A stretch of DNA of 64,000 bases from Hibiscus mutabilis (GCA_019671005.1 CM033725.1:37098678-37162677), one strand, 5' to 3'; shown: positions 33,939 to 46,155, numbered from the stretch's first letter. Numbers and translations are program-made. The notes: generated by a model not told the origin, from the letters alone.

Positions 33939-34950
33939 TGTTGAAACCATTTTTTACGTGAGAAAATAGCTTGACGATTGATTTATGAAATTAGGGTTTT
34001 TGTCCATTTTTATTCGATTTTTGAAAATCATTTTGGATTAGTCGCTGGTCACTTCGAGGTAGATCAGACACCATAAAAACAACCAGAGATTTGTTCTTTA
34101 AAATTTGAGTTCGAGGGTCGGTTACGTGTAGGGAAGGATTAGCACCCCTATAAACGTCCGTTATTGGTACCTTTAATTTTACATGGCATTTTGCCATTTT
34201 GAATTTAATTTAACCTTTAATTATTAACTGGATTTTAATTCCAAATGGAGATATTCCTTTTATAAGGAAATATATTTTTATCCGAATATGAGATTAGAAG
34301 CATCCAGTTACGTTAGGACACCTCTATTTATATTCAAAAAACATATTTCCAACATAAAAGGTTTTTAATGCATGATCGATTATTGTCTTATTTATTTTAA
34401 GTTCTAATGTAGAAAGACTCTGATATGATCTCAACTATGAGTTTTGAATCATATATGTGAATGCCCGATCGTGATTCTAGTAAGAACTCTGCAGTGCTTT
34501 GAATGTATTCTGAAATTACTCAAACAATAATGTAAGTAGAAATAGATAAATAAGAAATAGAAATAATGGGATGAAAGATATGTAGAAGGGGTGTAGGAAG
34601 AGTGATAGTTGTGATTATGGAAGAAAAAAAAATAAAAGATGAAAATGTAGGTGAAGATGATGGGGTGTTGGCGTTAAGATGAAGAAATTCAAAGGATGGA
34701 TTGTGACCCCCTAACTATAAAGAGTTAGGAACCAGCAATATAATAAAATGGAAATGAAGTGGTAGGATATGGAACGTGACCCACTAGCTATAGATGAGCT
34801 AGGAACCAACGCTATAACAAAAGGGAAATGGATGAAGACTACAAGACTAACTTGAAGCCGATAAAGTTCCACAAGAGAACAAGAATGAAAGCAATCTTTC
34901 AAAGATGTTTTATATATTCAAAGTGTGTCTTACAATGATCCTAAAGATGC

Positions 34951-34960
34951 CTATTTATAG
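34951..34960 (-). promoter_or_regulatory. TATA box in LTR A (same in LTR B 41517-41526 and LTR C 48087-48096)
   Basis: CTATAAATAG on the minus strand, preceded by AT-rich U3 and followed by a leader. The box is identical in all three LTRs. In LTR C it would drive genomic transcription of the right-hand copy, and in LTR B that of the left-hand copy. Confidence 0.6.
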
Positions 34961-35959
34961 TAGAAGTAGGCAGAATATGAAAAGGTGTTACAAGAAAGAT
35001 GAATGCTCATCTTAATGCACTTGAATACACATGAATGCTTTGTCCTTTCTTCTCATCTTCAAAGCTGATTAGTTTAGACAAATTGAGGTTGAATTTAGTC
35101 ATATTTTCGTCCAAATTAAGAAGGACTCTTGGGCTGCCTTGTTTTGCTATCATATGAAGAGAAAGGGGATGAATGTGGACAAGGATGAATGTAGACATCC
35201 TTGCTGTCCAGTTTAAGTGCAACTCTTCATCTTCCAAGCTGATTAATATGACTTGAATGTTATAAAAAGGTGAGTTTCATCCAGCCTTCATTTCATGTCT
35301 CCTCAATGAATTTTGAAACCCCCACTTGAATGGTGATAACATCAACCTTGAATGCCTTGAATTTGCTGAATTAAGATGGCCATCAATTGCTTGTCTCTTG
35401 GTAGAAGATGAAAGAACTCTTCCTTGGCTCAAATTCATTCAAATCATCCATGCATAAAATTCCCGTAATAAAAATTTCAGCCTGCACTGTCTTCAGTAAA
35501 TCATTCGTATCTCAAGCTCCCGTTATCGGATTGAGGTGATTCAAAAGGCATTGGAAAGCTAAGAGATGGAGGAATAACGTCCAATTGATTTCTGGATCCA
35601 AACACGTCTGTATCGCATCCAGAATTGGAAGACATTCTGCTGATATTCTTGCATCTGGTAAAACCGTTCATCTTCCTCATGCACCTAGACACAAAGGTAA
35701 ACTTTATTCAATCTTTAATTGAAAACATGCATGTAAACAATTAAGAGTTAGTTTAATAAATGAGCTAGTTTGATGAATGAACTAGTTTAATTAATGAACT
35801 AACTTTATTCAATGAACTAATAATCTTGAATGAACTAGTTTAATCAATGAACTACTTAGTTAAATGAAGTGTATAACTAAATGAACTACATGTTTAAATG
35901 CAACGCATGCTTTAATGAACAACATGTTTATTGAATGCAATGAATGTTATGCAAACTTT

Positions 35960-36139
35960 AAATACTCATGCAAATTCATGCATAAGCAAAGTAAAGTGTT
36001 CCTCCCTTATTATTTCTTTTTCTCACGTCCCAAGCTTGATGTAAACATATTTTCCATGGCTGCTTGGAACTCCTTGGCCCTTGCTCGAGTAATGGGGCCA
36101 CCTGGGTACTTCTCTGGGTCTTTGCCATTGACGCTCATA
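35960..36139 (-). other. Integrase C-terminal tail encoded inside the LTR (also in LTRs B and C)
   Basis: On the minus strand the first 180 bp of the LTR is open: MSVNGKDPEKYPGGP, then ITRARAKEFQAAMENMF. Equivalent frames start at about 42705 in LTR B and 49276 in LTR C with MNVNGKDP. The GPITRARAK motif commonly ends CRM-type polyproteins, whose reading frame runs into the 3' LTR. In both copies the G-run just before the LTR leaves the upstream frame out of phase with this tail, so the fusion is broken as assembled. Confidence 0.65.
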
Positions 36140-37239
36140 TCAGTCCTCCCTCTTTAAGGCGATTTGTCCCCAAATCGTCATCTACATCATAAGGAGATAG
36201 GTCAGCAACATTGAAGGTTGCACTAACATTAAACTCACCTGGAAGATCTAATTGATAGGCATTGTCATTGATCTTCTTGACTATTTGGAATGGTCCATCT
36301 CCCCGAGGCATTAATTTGACTTTCGTTGAGCCGGGAACCTTTCTTTCCTCATGTGCAGCCACACCCAATCCCCTGGCTCAAAGGAAATTCGCCTTACGAC
36401 CCTTATTTGCTTGCTGCTCATATTGCTTGGTTCGCTTTTTCAATGTTCTCCCGCACTTGTTGATGAAGCTTCTTAACAAATTCAGCTTTATTAAGTCCAT
36501 CTTTATTCACAATTTGATCAGCGGGTAATGGTAACAAGTCTATCGGTGTTAATGGATTGAATCCATACACCACTTCAAAAGGGCGCGGCGCCCTGTAGTA
36601 CTATGGATCGAACGGTTGTATGCAAACTCCACATGTGGTAAACTCTCCTCCCATGTTTTCAAATTCTTCCTAATGATGGATCAAGTAACATAGAAAGTAC
36701 TCGGTTCACCACTTCAGTTTGGCCATCCGTTTGAGGGTGGCAAGTGGTGGAGAATAGTAACTTAGTACCAATCTTACTCCATAGGGCTCTCCAAAAGTGA
36801 CTTAAGAACTTCACATCCCGATCAGACACAATAGTTCTTGGTATGCCATGTAACCTTAAGATTTCCCTGAAAAACAAAGTAGCAATATGTGAGGCATCAT
36901 TAGTTTTGTTACAGGGAATGAAATGAGCCATTTTGGAGAATCTATCCACAACTACAAAGATGGAATCTTTGTTATTCTTGGTACGTGGAAGCCCTAGCAC
37001 AAAATCCATTGAAATATCCATCCATGGTGCTTCCGGTATGGGTAGTGGTGTGTAAAGTCCATGTGGCATGACTTTAGATTTGCCTTCCTGCAAGTGATGC
37101 ATCGCTCACACAACCTCTCCACATCTCGTTTCATTTTAGGCCAATATAGGTGCTCTTGAAGTATAGCCAAAGTCTTTGCTATCCCAAAATGTCCCATTAA
37201 TCCTCCTCCATGAGCTTCCTTAGTTAGCAATTCACGCAT
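36135..37239 (-). pseudogene. Integrase, left CRM-like copy
   Basis: 36994-37239 holds the zinc-binding region (GHFGIAKTLAILQEHLYWP, CERCITC). 36659-37102 holds the full catalytic core: Asp in WMDISMDFVLGLP, Asp in TIVSDRDVKFLSHFW and Glu in HPQTDGQTEVVNR. 36135-36368 holds the GPY/F-like module (MPRGDGPFQIVKKINDNAYQ). Frames are joined by shifts caused by single-base indels relative to the right-hand copy. No chromodomain is recognised after the GPY/F module. It would insert element cDNA; as assembled it is broken. Confidence 0.85.
36143..36160 (-). other. Polypurine tract, left CRM-like copy
   Basis: Minus strand TTAAAGAGGGAGGAC directly before the 3' LTR: the plus-strand primer site. The equivalent at 42709-42726 reads AAAGAGGGAGGGGGAC, three G longer. 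Confidence 0.75.
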
Positions 37240-37444
37240 GGAACCTTGAGGGATGCATAGTCTTCCTTCCTTAAATAGGAAACCATCATGCTTATAGTAT
37301 TTTTCAATTGACCTTTTCTCACAAGCTTTGTAAATCTCTCCAAAATCAGAGTCGAGACATATAAGTCTTTAATAAAAACAAAACCCAATAACTTAGATTC
37401 CAAAGTGTTTAAAAGAATATACCTCCGTGACAATGCATCGGCAA

Positions 37445-38044
37445 CTATATTCTCCTTACCTTTCTTGTACTTGATAACATATGGGAAAGTTTCAAGAAAC
37501 TCCACCCATTTGGCATGCCTTTTGTTGAGTTTATGCTGCCCCGGATATGTTTCAATGCCTCATGATCAGTGTGAATGATGAACTCCTTAGGCCAAAGGTA
37601 ATGTTGCCATGTTTCCATTGCCCTCACAAGAGCATACATCTCCTTGTCATAGGTAGGGTAATTGCGTAGCTCCACTTAATTTTTCACTAAAATAGGCTAT
37701 AGGACGTCCACCTTGAGACAAAACTGCTCCAATTCCTACACCTGATGCATCACATTCAATTTCAAAAGTTAGATTAAAATCAGGTAGAGCAAGTAAAGGG
37801 GCATGTATTAAACAATCTTTAATGCTATTAAAGGACTTCTCTTGATCTTCCCCCAAAAGAATTTAGAATTCTTCTTAATAACACTTGTTAGTGGGGCGGC
37901 TATGGTGCTGAAGTTGGGGACGAATCTTCGATAAAAACTTGCAAGTCCATGGAAGCTCCTAACTTGAGAAATGCTTGCTGGTCGTGGCCACTCTTCAATG
38001 GCTTTAACCTTCTCTTTGTCCACCTCCAAGCCTTCAGAACTCAC
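37445..38044 (-). pseudogene. RNase H, left CRM-like copy
   Basis: 37808-38044 is the RT connection (MSSEGLEVDKEKVKAIEEWP, LASFYRRFVPNF). 37647-37856 contains the RNase H start FEIECDASGVGIGAVL. 37445-37675 contains YDKEMYALVRAMETWQHYL and FIIHTDHEALKHI. The same frame is uninterrupted in the right-hand copy at 44012-44614, whereas here one extra or missing base after about 37856 and another at about 37660 split it. Confidence 0.85.
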
Positions 38045-38053
38045 AACTAAAAC

Positions 38054-38740
38054 CTAGGAAAACAACCCTGTCAAGACAAATGTACATTTTTGTAAGTTAG
38101 CAAACAGTTTTTCCTTCCTCAAAACTAGCAAAACTGACCTTAAATGTTGAACATGTTCTTCCATGGTTTTACTATAGATTAGAATGTCATCAAAGTAAAC
38201 CACACAAAACTTACCCAAGAATGGCCTAAGAACATGATTCATTAACCTCATAAACGTGCTTGGAGCATTAGTTAAGCCAAAAGGCATAACCAACCACTCA
38301 TAAAGGCCTTGCTTAGTTTTGAATGCTGTTTTCCACTCATCACCTCCCCAAGATTCAGATTTGGTGGTAACCACTTTTAAGATCAATCTTGAAAAGAGGT
38401 TAGAACCACTAAGCTCATCTAACATGTCATCTAAGCGAGGAATAGGGTGACGATATTTTTACCGTAATTTTGTTTACCGCTCGGCAGTCCACACACATGC
38501 GCCAAGTTCCATCCTTCTTTGGCACAAGTAGAACCGCACGGCACATGGGCTAAGGCTTTCCCTCACGTAGCCTTTTGACATCAACTCAGATACTTGCCTT
38601 TGCAACTCCTTAGTTTCTTCGGGTTGTTTGCTTCGCACGCTGGTCGGTTTGGAATGACGGCTCGGGAACAAAGTCTATTTGATGTTCTATGCCACGAATA
38701 GGTGGCAGCCCACTTGGTATTTCCTCCGAAATAGGTCATC
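38054..38740 (-). pseudogene. Reverse transcriptase, left CRM-like copy
   Basis: 38474-38671 covers the N-terminal part (EETKELQRQVSELMSKGYVR). 38054-38425 covers motifs B and C: LVMPFGLTNAPSTFM and VVYFDDILIYSKT. Motif A (FSKIDLKSGYHQIRM in the right copy) is scrambled here: around 38340-38395 both indels and a cluster of substitutions change the frame. The copy is inactive as assembled. Confidence 0.85.
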
Positions 38741-38799
38741 AAAACCCCTGCAATAAAGACACAACAAAAGCAGGCAAATTTTGATCAAGGTAGTTAGTA

Positions 38800-40531
38800 T
38801 TCAAGAAATTTTCTTGTACATGAGCACAAGTGCTTCCTTTGCTGTCATTAAACTCTTTTTCAACTCTCTCTTTAGAAAGAATGCTGATTTTCCTTCCTCA
38901 TTTTGATCACACTCCTTTGCTTTTACCTCCATTTTGGTCTCTCTCTCTTTGGCTTTTTCAATTTTTCCTCTCAATAAAATTTGGTCTTCATGTATTTGTT
39001 TTTGAGAAAGTGGGGCTAAAGTGATCTTCTTTGTTTCATGGGTGAACGATACCGTTGGTATACCCGTCATGGATCACTCGCCTATCAAATTGCCAAGGCC
39101 TTCCAAGTAATAAATGGCTTTGTGCATTGGAACGACATCGCATAATACCTCGTCTTTGTACTTCCCAATAGAGAAAACAATTGAACTTGTTTGGTCACCT
39201 TGAGTTCTCCTCCATCGTTGAGCCATTGTAGCTTATAAGGTTGTGGATGCTTTGTTGTTGCAAGCCAAGTGTATCTACCATTAAGGTACTAGCAACATTA
39301 GTGCAACTACCACCATCAATAATAACAAAGCATACCTTTCCTCCAACATGGCAACGAGTATGGAAGATATTTTCTCGTTGTTCATTTCTCCAACGGATTG
39401 TACGCTTAGGCTTCTTTTGACAACAAGAACCTCTCCTTCCACGCCATACTCTAATTCTTCTTCTTCGATGGCAACATCTTCATTCTCATCCTCTTCTTGT
39501 TCCGATTCAACTTCTCCATCATCTCAAGAAGCATGGTGTTGCGGTTCGACATTGGCTTGCAATGTGTCCACGCCAAACACTTAAAACATTGTATGTCACG
39601 GAACGATTTGGAGTAGCGGTAGTCTTACCCTTGCTGGTTTCGCAATGGGCTTACTTCTTTTTCGGTGGTCCTCCTTTTTCGTGGGACGGTATTGGAGGAG
39701 TCTTCTTGTATGAACTTTGCCCCATTTTGATGTTGAACTCCCATAAGATCGTGGCACCCTTTCTTTTGAGCTGTTTTTCCACTTTCATGGCCATATGCAC
39801 CATGTCTTCCATCTCCACATAATGTTGCAACTCGACCACGCTCGCAATGTCCGGATTTAGTCCCGCTTAGAATCTTGCCATTGTGGCTTCGATCCTCGTC
39901 GATGTTGGCTCGAATCATGGACACCTCCATCTCTTTGTAGTAATCTTCAACACTTCGGTTACCTTGTGAAAGATTTTGAAGACGGTTGAATAACTCTCGA
40001 TGGTAGTGGGTTGGAATGAATCGCTTCGCATCACCGCTTTCATTTCATCCCATGTAGTGATAGGATGTTCTCCATTGCGTCTCCTACTTGATGTCAATTG
40101 ATCCCACCATATTAGTGCATAATCCGTAAACTCAATGGCAGCGAAGTTTTACCTTTTAAGCTCTGAATAGTTATGGCACTCAAAAATGTGCTCAACCTTC
40201 TTTCCCATGCAAGATAGGTTTCAGGATCCGCTCTTCCTTGAAAAGGAGGAATGGTAATCTTGATGTTGCTGAGATTATCGCCTACTCGTGGTCGAGCTCT
40301 CTCGCCTTGTTGTACCATGCTATGTTGGGATACTTGATCTTGCACATCATCTACTTCAACTTCTTCAGATACTCCTCATTACCCCTGATTAGCTTGTGAA
40401 ATTTCAAGCTGGTCTATTCGCTCAATTAGGGGCTCCAATTGCTCTTGGATCATTTTGGCCATTGCTTGAAGCATAGCCTGATTTTGCAAATTGGGAACTC
40501 CTTCACCACTATGACCAGATCTTTGTGACAT
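38800..40531 (-). pseudogene. gag and protease, left CRM-like copy
   Basis: Start MSQRSGHSGEG at 40531. The capsid region (IKITIPPFQGRADPETYLAW) lies in 40112-40345 and TSSRRRNGEHPITTWDEMKA in 39915-40097. Helices ending VELQHYVEMEDMVHMAMKVE lie in 39651-39930. A CCHC knuckle follows near 39560-39595, then the protease active site (DGGSCTN) near 39301-39324. Many single-base differences from the right copy split the frame into short pieces. Open frames on the opposite strand (39348-39584, 39562-39822) are shadows. Confidence 0.8.
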
Positions 40532-40987
40532 GTTAGATAAAGAAACAAAAGAAATTAAACCTTACTAACACAAAATCTCACCTTTCCACTCCAAAGAAAA
40601 TGCACTCACACTCGTGTTTCACTCGGGTTAGGCTTTTCCCCTTAATGCACACTCATGCCTTTTACCACTGTGCTTTATTTTCAAGTCCTTTGGGAACTTC
40701 CTCAAGGCTTACAAGTGTCTCGTGGACTTGGCTGAAACAATTCTAGCTTGGTAGGAGAATGATGAATAATAAAAGGATAATGGCTTCAAAAAGAAAGAAT
40801 TACTAAGAATAGGTAAAGGAATTTGTAATTCAGCAATAAGAAATGATGTATTGTAATTTTTTTTAAACAAGAATAGACTGCTTCCCTCCTCTTTAAGATT
40901 TTTTTTTTGATTTTTTTGATTTTTTTTTACTAACCCGAGAGAGAGAAAATAATACGCTTACTGAATCGCCTAGGCTCTGATACCAAA
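40532..40987 (-). other. 5' leader with tRNA-Met primer site, left CRM-like copy
   Basis: Untranslated leader between LTR B and gag. The PBS lies at 40974-40985; on the minus strand it reads TGGTATCAGAGC, a perfect match to the complement of plant initiator tRNA-Met, two bases after the LTR end. A T-rich stretch at 40856-40930 differs in length from the right copy. Confidence 0.85.
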
Positions 40988-42708
40988 TGATATGATCTCA
41001 ACTATGAGTTTTGAATCATATATGTGAATGCCCGATCGTGATTCTAGTAAGAACTCGCAGTTGCTTTGAATGTATTCTCAAATTACTCAAACAATAATGT
41101 AAGTAGAAATAGATAAATAAGAAATAGAAATAATGGGATGAAAGATATGTAGAAGGGGTGTAGGAAGAGTGATAGTTGTGATTATGGAAAAAAAAAAATA
41201 AAAGATGAAAATGTAGGTGAAGATGATGGGGTGTTGGCGTTAAGATGAAGAAATTCAAAGGATGGATTGTGACCCCTAACTATAAAGAGTTAGGAACCAG
41301 CAATATAATAAAATGGAAATGAAGTGGTAGGATATGGAACGTGACCCACTAGCTATAGATGAGCTAGGAACCAACGCTATAACAAAAGGGAAATGGATGA
41401 AGACTACAAGACTAACTTGAAGCCGATAAAGTTCCACAAGAGAACAAGAATGAAAGCAATCTTTCAAAGATGTTTTATATATTCAAAGTGTGTCTTACAA
41501 TGATCCTAAAGATGCCTATTTATAGTAGAAGTAGGCAGAATATGAAAAGGTGTTACAAGAAAGATGAATGCTCATCTTAATGCACTTGAATACACATGAA
41601 TGCTTTGTCCTTTCTTCTCATCTTCAAAGCTGATTAGTTTAGACAAATTGAGGTTGAATTTAGTCATATTTTCGTCCAAATTAAGAAGGACTCTTGGGCT
41701 GCCTTGTTTTGCTATCATATGAAGAGAAAGGGGATGAATGTGGACAAGGATGAATGTAGACATCCTTGCTGTCCAGTTTAAGTGCAACTCTTCATCTTCC
41801 AAGCTGATTAATATGACTTGAATGTCATAAAAGGTGAGTTTCATCCAGCCTTCATTTCATGTCTCCTCAATGAATTTTGAAACCCCCACTTGAATGGTGA
41901 TAACATCAACCTTGAATGCCTTGAATTTGCTGAATTAAGATGGCCATCAATTGCTTGTCTCTTGGTAGAAGATGAAAGAACTCTTCCTTGGCTCAAATTC
42001 ATTCAAATCATCCATGCATAAAATTCCTGTAATAAAAATTTCAGCCTGCACTGTCTTCAGTAAATCATTCGTATCTCAAGCTCCCGTTATCGGATTGAGG
42101 TGATTCAAAAGGCATTGGAAAGCTAAGAGATGGAGGAATAACGTCCAATTGATTTCTGGATCCAAACACGTCTGTATCGCATCCAGAATTGGAAGACATT
42201 CTGCTGATATTCTTGCATCTGGTAAAACCGTTCATCTTCCCTCATGCACCTAGACACAAAGGTAAACTTTATTCAATCTTTAATTGAAAACATGCATGTA
42301 AACAATTAAGAGTTAGTTTAATAAATGAGCTAGTTTGATGAATGAACTAGTTTAATTAATGAACTAACTTTATTCAATGAACTAATAATCTTGAATGAAC
42401 TAGTTTAATCAATGAACTACTTAGTTAAATGAAGTGTATAACTAAATGAACTACATGTTTAAATGCAACGCATGCTTTAATGAACAACATGTTTATTGAA
42501 TGCAATGAATGTTATGCAAACTTTAAATACTCATGCAAATTCATGCATAAGCAAAGTAAAGTGTTCCTCCCTTATTATTTCTTCTTTCTCACGTCCCAAG
42601 CTTGATGTAAACATATTTTCCATGGCTGCTTGGAACTCCTTGGCCCTTGCTCGAGTAATGGGGCCACCTGGGTACTTCTCTGGGTCTTTGCCATTGACGT
42701 TCATATCA
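40988..42708 (-). repeat. LTR B, shared middle LTR of the CRM-like tandem
   Basis: 1721 bp. It serves as 3' LTR of the right-hand copy and 5' LTR of the left-hand copy. At sites where A differs (acgTtcatat, attctCaaat, cttccCtcatg) B agrees with C. TG/CA ends are intact. Confidence 0.93.
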
Positions 42709-43824
42709 GTCCCCCTCCCTCTTTAAGGCGATTTGTCCCCAAATCGTCATCTACATCATAAGGAGATAGGTCAGCAACATTGAAGGTTGCACTAACATTA
42801 AACTCACCTGGAAGATCTAATTGATAGGCATTGTCATTGATCTTCTTGACTATTTGGAATGGTCCATCTCCCCGAGGCATTAATTTGGACTTTCGTTGAG
42901 CCGGGAACCTTTCTTTCCTCATGTGTAGCCACACCCAATCCCCTGGCTCAAAGGAAATTCGCCTTACGACCCTTATTTGCTTGCTGCTCATATTGCTTGG
43001 TTCGTTTTTCAATGTGTTCTCCGCACTTGTTGATGAAGCTTCTTAACAAATTCAGCTTTATTAAGTCCATCTTTATTCACAATTTGATCAGCGGGTAATG
43101 GTAACAAGTCTATCGGTGTTAATGGATTGAATCCATACACCACTTCAAAAGGCGCGGCGCCTGTAGTACTATGGATCGAACGGTTGTATGCAAACTCCAC
43201 ATGTGGTAAACTCTCCTCCCATGTTTTCAAATTCTTCCTAATGATGGATCAAGTAACATAGAAAGTACTCGGTTCACCACTTCAGTTTGGCCATCCGTTT
43301 GAGGGTGGCAAGTGGTGGAGAATAGTAACTTAGTACCAATCTTACTCCATAGGGCTCTCAAAAGTGACTTAAGAACTTCACATCCCGATCAGACACAATA
43401 GTTCTTGGTATGCCATGTAACCTTAAGATTTCCTGAAAAACAAAGTAGCAATATGTGAGGCATCATTAGTTTTGTTACAGGGAATGAAATGAGCCATTTT
43501 GGAGAATCTATTCACAACTACAAAGATGGAATCTTTGTTATTCTTGGTACGTGGAAGCCCTAGCACAAAATCCATTGAAATATCCATCCATGGTGCTTCC
43601 GGTATGGGTAGTGGTGTGTAAAGTCCATGTGGCATGACTTTAGATTTGGCCTTCCTGCAAGTGATGCATCGCTCACACAACCTCTCCACATCTCGTTTCA
43701 TTTTAGGCCAATATAGGTGCTCTTGAAGTATAGCCAAAGTCTTTGCTATCCCAAAATGTCCCATTAATCCTCCTCCATGAGCTTCCTTAGTTAGCAATTC
43801 ACGCATGGAACCTTGAGGATGCAT
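42701..43824 (-). pseudogene. Integrase, right CRM-like copy
   Basis: 43423-43824 runs from the zinc-binding region (GHFGIAKTLAILQEHLYWP, CERCITC) through the first catalytic Asp (WMDISMDFVLGLP), then loses frame at TLFFRKS. The remaining core lies in other frames between 43230 and 43423. 43009-43230 holds EESLPHVEFAYNRSIHS and TTGAAPFEVVYGFNP. 42701-43012 holds the GPY/F-like module and ends LGTNRLKEGGGLI at the polypurine tract. Only two or three single-base breaks separate the parts. Confidence 0.87.
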
Positions 43825-44011
43825 AGTCTTCCTTCCTTAAATAGGAAACCATCATGCTTATAGTATTTTTCAATTGACCTTTTCTCACAAGCTTTGTAAA
43901 TCTCTCCAAAATCAGAGTCAGAGACATATAAGTCTTTAATAAAAACAAAACCCAATAACTTAGATTCCAAAGTGTTTAAAAGAATATACCTCCGTGACAA
44001 TGCATCGGCAA

Positions 44012-44614
44012 CTATATTCTCCTTACCTTTCTTGTACTTGATAACATATGGGAAAGTTTCAAGAAACTCCACCCATTTGGCATGCCTTTTGTTGAGTTTA
44101 TGCTGCCCCGGATATGTTTCAATGCCTCATGATCAGTGTGAATGATGAACTCCTTAGGCCAAAGGTAATGTTGCCATGTTTCCATTGCCCTCACAAGAGC
44201 ATACATCTCCTTGTCATAGGTAGGGTAATTAAGCGTAGCTCCACTTAATTTTTCACTAAAATAGGCTATAGGACGTCCACCTTGAGACAAAACTGCTCCA
44301 ATTCCTACACCTGATGCATCACATTCAATTTCAAAAGTTAGATTAAAATCAGGTAGAGCAAGTAAAGGGGCATGTATTAAACAATCTTTAATGCTATTAA
44401 AGGACTTCTCTTGATCTTCCCCCCAAAAGAATTTAGAATTCTTCTTAATAACACTTGTTAGTGGGGCGGCTATGGTGCTGAAGTTGGGGACGAATCTTCG
44501 ATAAAAACTTGCAAGTCCATGGAAGCTCCTAACTTGAGAAATGCTTGCTGGTCGTGGCCACTCTTCAATGGCTTTAACCTTCTCTTTGTCCACCTCCAAG
44601 CCTTCAGAACTCAC
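44012..44614 (-). CDS. RNase H segment of pol, right CRM-like copy
   Basis: 200-codon open stretch from the RT connection (KAIEEWPRPASISQVRSFHG) through CDASGVGIGAVLSQGGRPIA to FIIHTDHEALKHIRG. It degrades RNA in the RNA:DNA hybrid during reverse transcription. It is part of a polyprotein, so the ATG is not a true start. Compared with the left copy the frame is uninterrupted. The tether following it is in 43791-44072 (KGKENIVADALSRRYIL). Confidence 0.85.
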   Translation of the reverse strand: MSSEGLEVDKEKVKAIEEWPRPASISQVRSFHGLASFYRRFVPNFSTIAAPLTSVIKKNSKFFWGEDQEKSFNSIKDCLIHAPLLALPDFNLTFEIECDASGVGIGAVLSQGGRPIAYFSEKLSGATLNYPTYDKEMYALVRAMETWQHYLWPKEFIIHTDHEALKHIRGSINSTKGMPNGWSFLKLSHMLSSTRKVRRI

Positions 44615-44622
44615 AACGAAAC

Positions 44623-45300
44623 CTAGGAAAACAACCTGTCAAGACAAAATGTACATTTTTGTAAGTTAGCAAACAGTTTTTCCTTCCTCAAAACTAGCAA
44701 AACTGACCTTAAATGTTGAACATGTTCTTCCATGGTTTTACTATAGATTAGAATGTCATCAAAGTAAACCACACAAAACTTACCCAAGAATGGCCTAAGA
44801 ACATGATTCATTAACCTCATAAACGTGCTTGGAGCATTAGTTAAGCCAAAAGGCATAACCAACCACTCATAAAGGCCTTGCTTAGTTTTGAATGCTGTTT
44901 TCCACTCATCACCTTCCCGCATTCGTATTTGGTGGTAACCACTTTTAAGATCAATCTTGGAAAAGAGGTTAGAACCACTAAGCTCATCTAACATGTCATC
45001 TAAGCGAGGAATAGGGTGACGATATTTTTACCGTAATTTTGTTTACCGCTCGGCAGTCCACACACATGCGCCAAGTTCCATCCTTCTTGGCACAAGTAGA
45101 ACCGCACGGCACATGGGCTAAGGCTTTCCCTCACGTAGCCTTTTGACATCAACTCAGATACTTGCCTTTGCAACTCCTTAGTTTCTTCGGGGTTGCTTGG
45201 TGCACGCTGGTCGGTTTGGAATGACGGCCCGGGAACAAAGTCTATTTGATGTTCTATGCCACGAATAGGTGGCAGCCCACTTGGTATTTCCTCCGAAATA
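44623..45300 (-). pseudogene. Reverse transcriptase, right CRM-like copy
   Basis: 44623-44994 is open and holds motif A (LFSKIDLKSGYHQIRM), motif B (LVMPFGLTNAPSTFM) and the catalytic YFDDILIYS. The preceding fingers region (SELMSKGYVRESLSPCAV-like, KDGTWRMCVD-like) lies between about 45000 and 45230 with frame changes. A single-base break at about 44620-44640 separates it from RNase H. Confidence 0.88.
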
Positions 45301-45559
45301 GGTCATCAAACTCCTGCAATAAAGACACAACAAAAGCAGGCAAATTTTGATCAAGGTAGTTAGTATTCAAGAAATTTTCCTTGTACATGAGCACAAGTGC
45401 TTCCTTTGCTGTCATTAAACTCTTTTTCAACTCTCTCTTTAGAAAGAATGCTGATTTTCCTTCCCTCATTTTGATCACACTCCTTTGCTTTTACCTCCAT
45501 TTTGGTCTCTCTCTCTTTGGCTTTTTCAATTTTTCCTCTCAATAAAATTTGGTCTTCAT

Positions 45560-46155
45560 GTATTTGTTTTGGAGAAAGTGGGGCTAAAAGTGATCTTCTT
45601 TGCTTCATGGGTGAACGATACCGGTTGGTATACCCGTCATGGATCACTCGCCTATCAAATTGCCAAGGCCTTCCAAGTAATAAATGGCTTTGCGTGCATT
45701 GGAACGACATCGCATAATACCTCGTCTTTGTACTTCCCAATAGAGAAAACAATTCGAACTTGTTTGGTCACCTTGAGTTCTCCTCCATCGTTGAGCCATT
45801 GTAGCTTATAAGGTTGTGGATGCTTTGTTGTTGCCAAGCCAAGTGTATCTACCATTAAGGTACTAGCAACATTAGTGCAACTACCACCATCAATAATAAC
45901 AAAGCATACCTTTCCTCCAACATGGCAACGAGTATGGAAGATATTTTTTCGTTGTTCATTTCCTCCAACGGATTGTACGTTTAGGCTTCTTTTGACAACA
46001 AGAACCTCTCCTTCCACGCCATACTCTAATTCTTCTTCTTCGATGGCAACATCTTCATTCTCATCCTCTTCTTGTTCCGATTCAACTTCTCCATCATCTC
46101 GAAGAAGCATGGTGTTGCGGTTCGGACATTGGCTTGCAATGTGTCCACGCCCCAA
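45560..46155 (-). CDS. Zinc knuckle and aspartic protease, right CRM-like copy
   Basis: The CCHC knuckle CFKCLGRGHIASQC is encoded just around 46165-46120. An acidic stretch (ESEQEEDENEDVAIEEEE) follows, then the retropepsin site VIIDGGSCTNVAS near 45880. The domain closes with FSIGKYKDEVLCDVVPM; the expected LLGRPWQFDRRV continues in the frame at 45360-45752. It cleaves the polyprotein. The first frame stops at 45655 after a single-base change, so the domain is broken as assembled. Confidence 0.82.

Larger units (their letters stand above)
34421..36142 (-). repeat. LTR A, 3'-most LTR of the CRM-like tandem
   Basis: 1722 bp, plus-strand ends TGATATGATC and CTCATATCA. Differs from LTRs B and C at a few shared sites, for example acgCtcatat against acgTtcatat and attctGaaat against attctCaaat, plus single-base indels. 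A TATA box CTATAAATAG lies on the minus strand at 34960-34951. Small minus-strand open frames in it (34711-34902, 35007-35237) recur in all three LTRs and are not genes. Confidence 0.93.

Noticed and set aside
34711..35237. Small minus-strand frames repeated at 41276-41844 and 47847-48373
   Set aside because: They repeat only because the LTR is present three times; LTR leader sequence, no domain.
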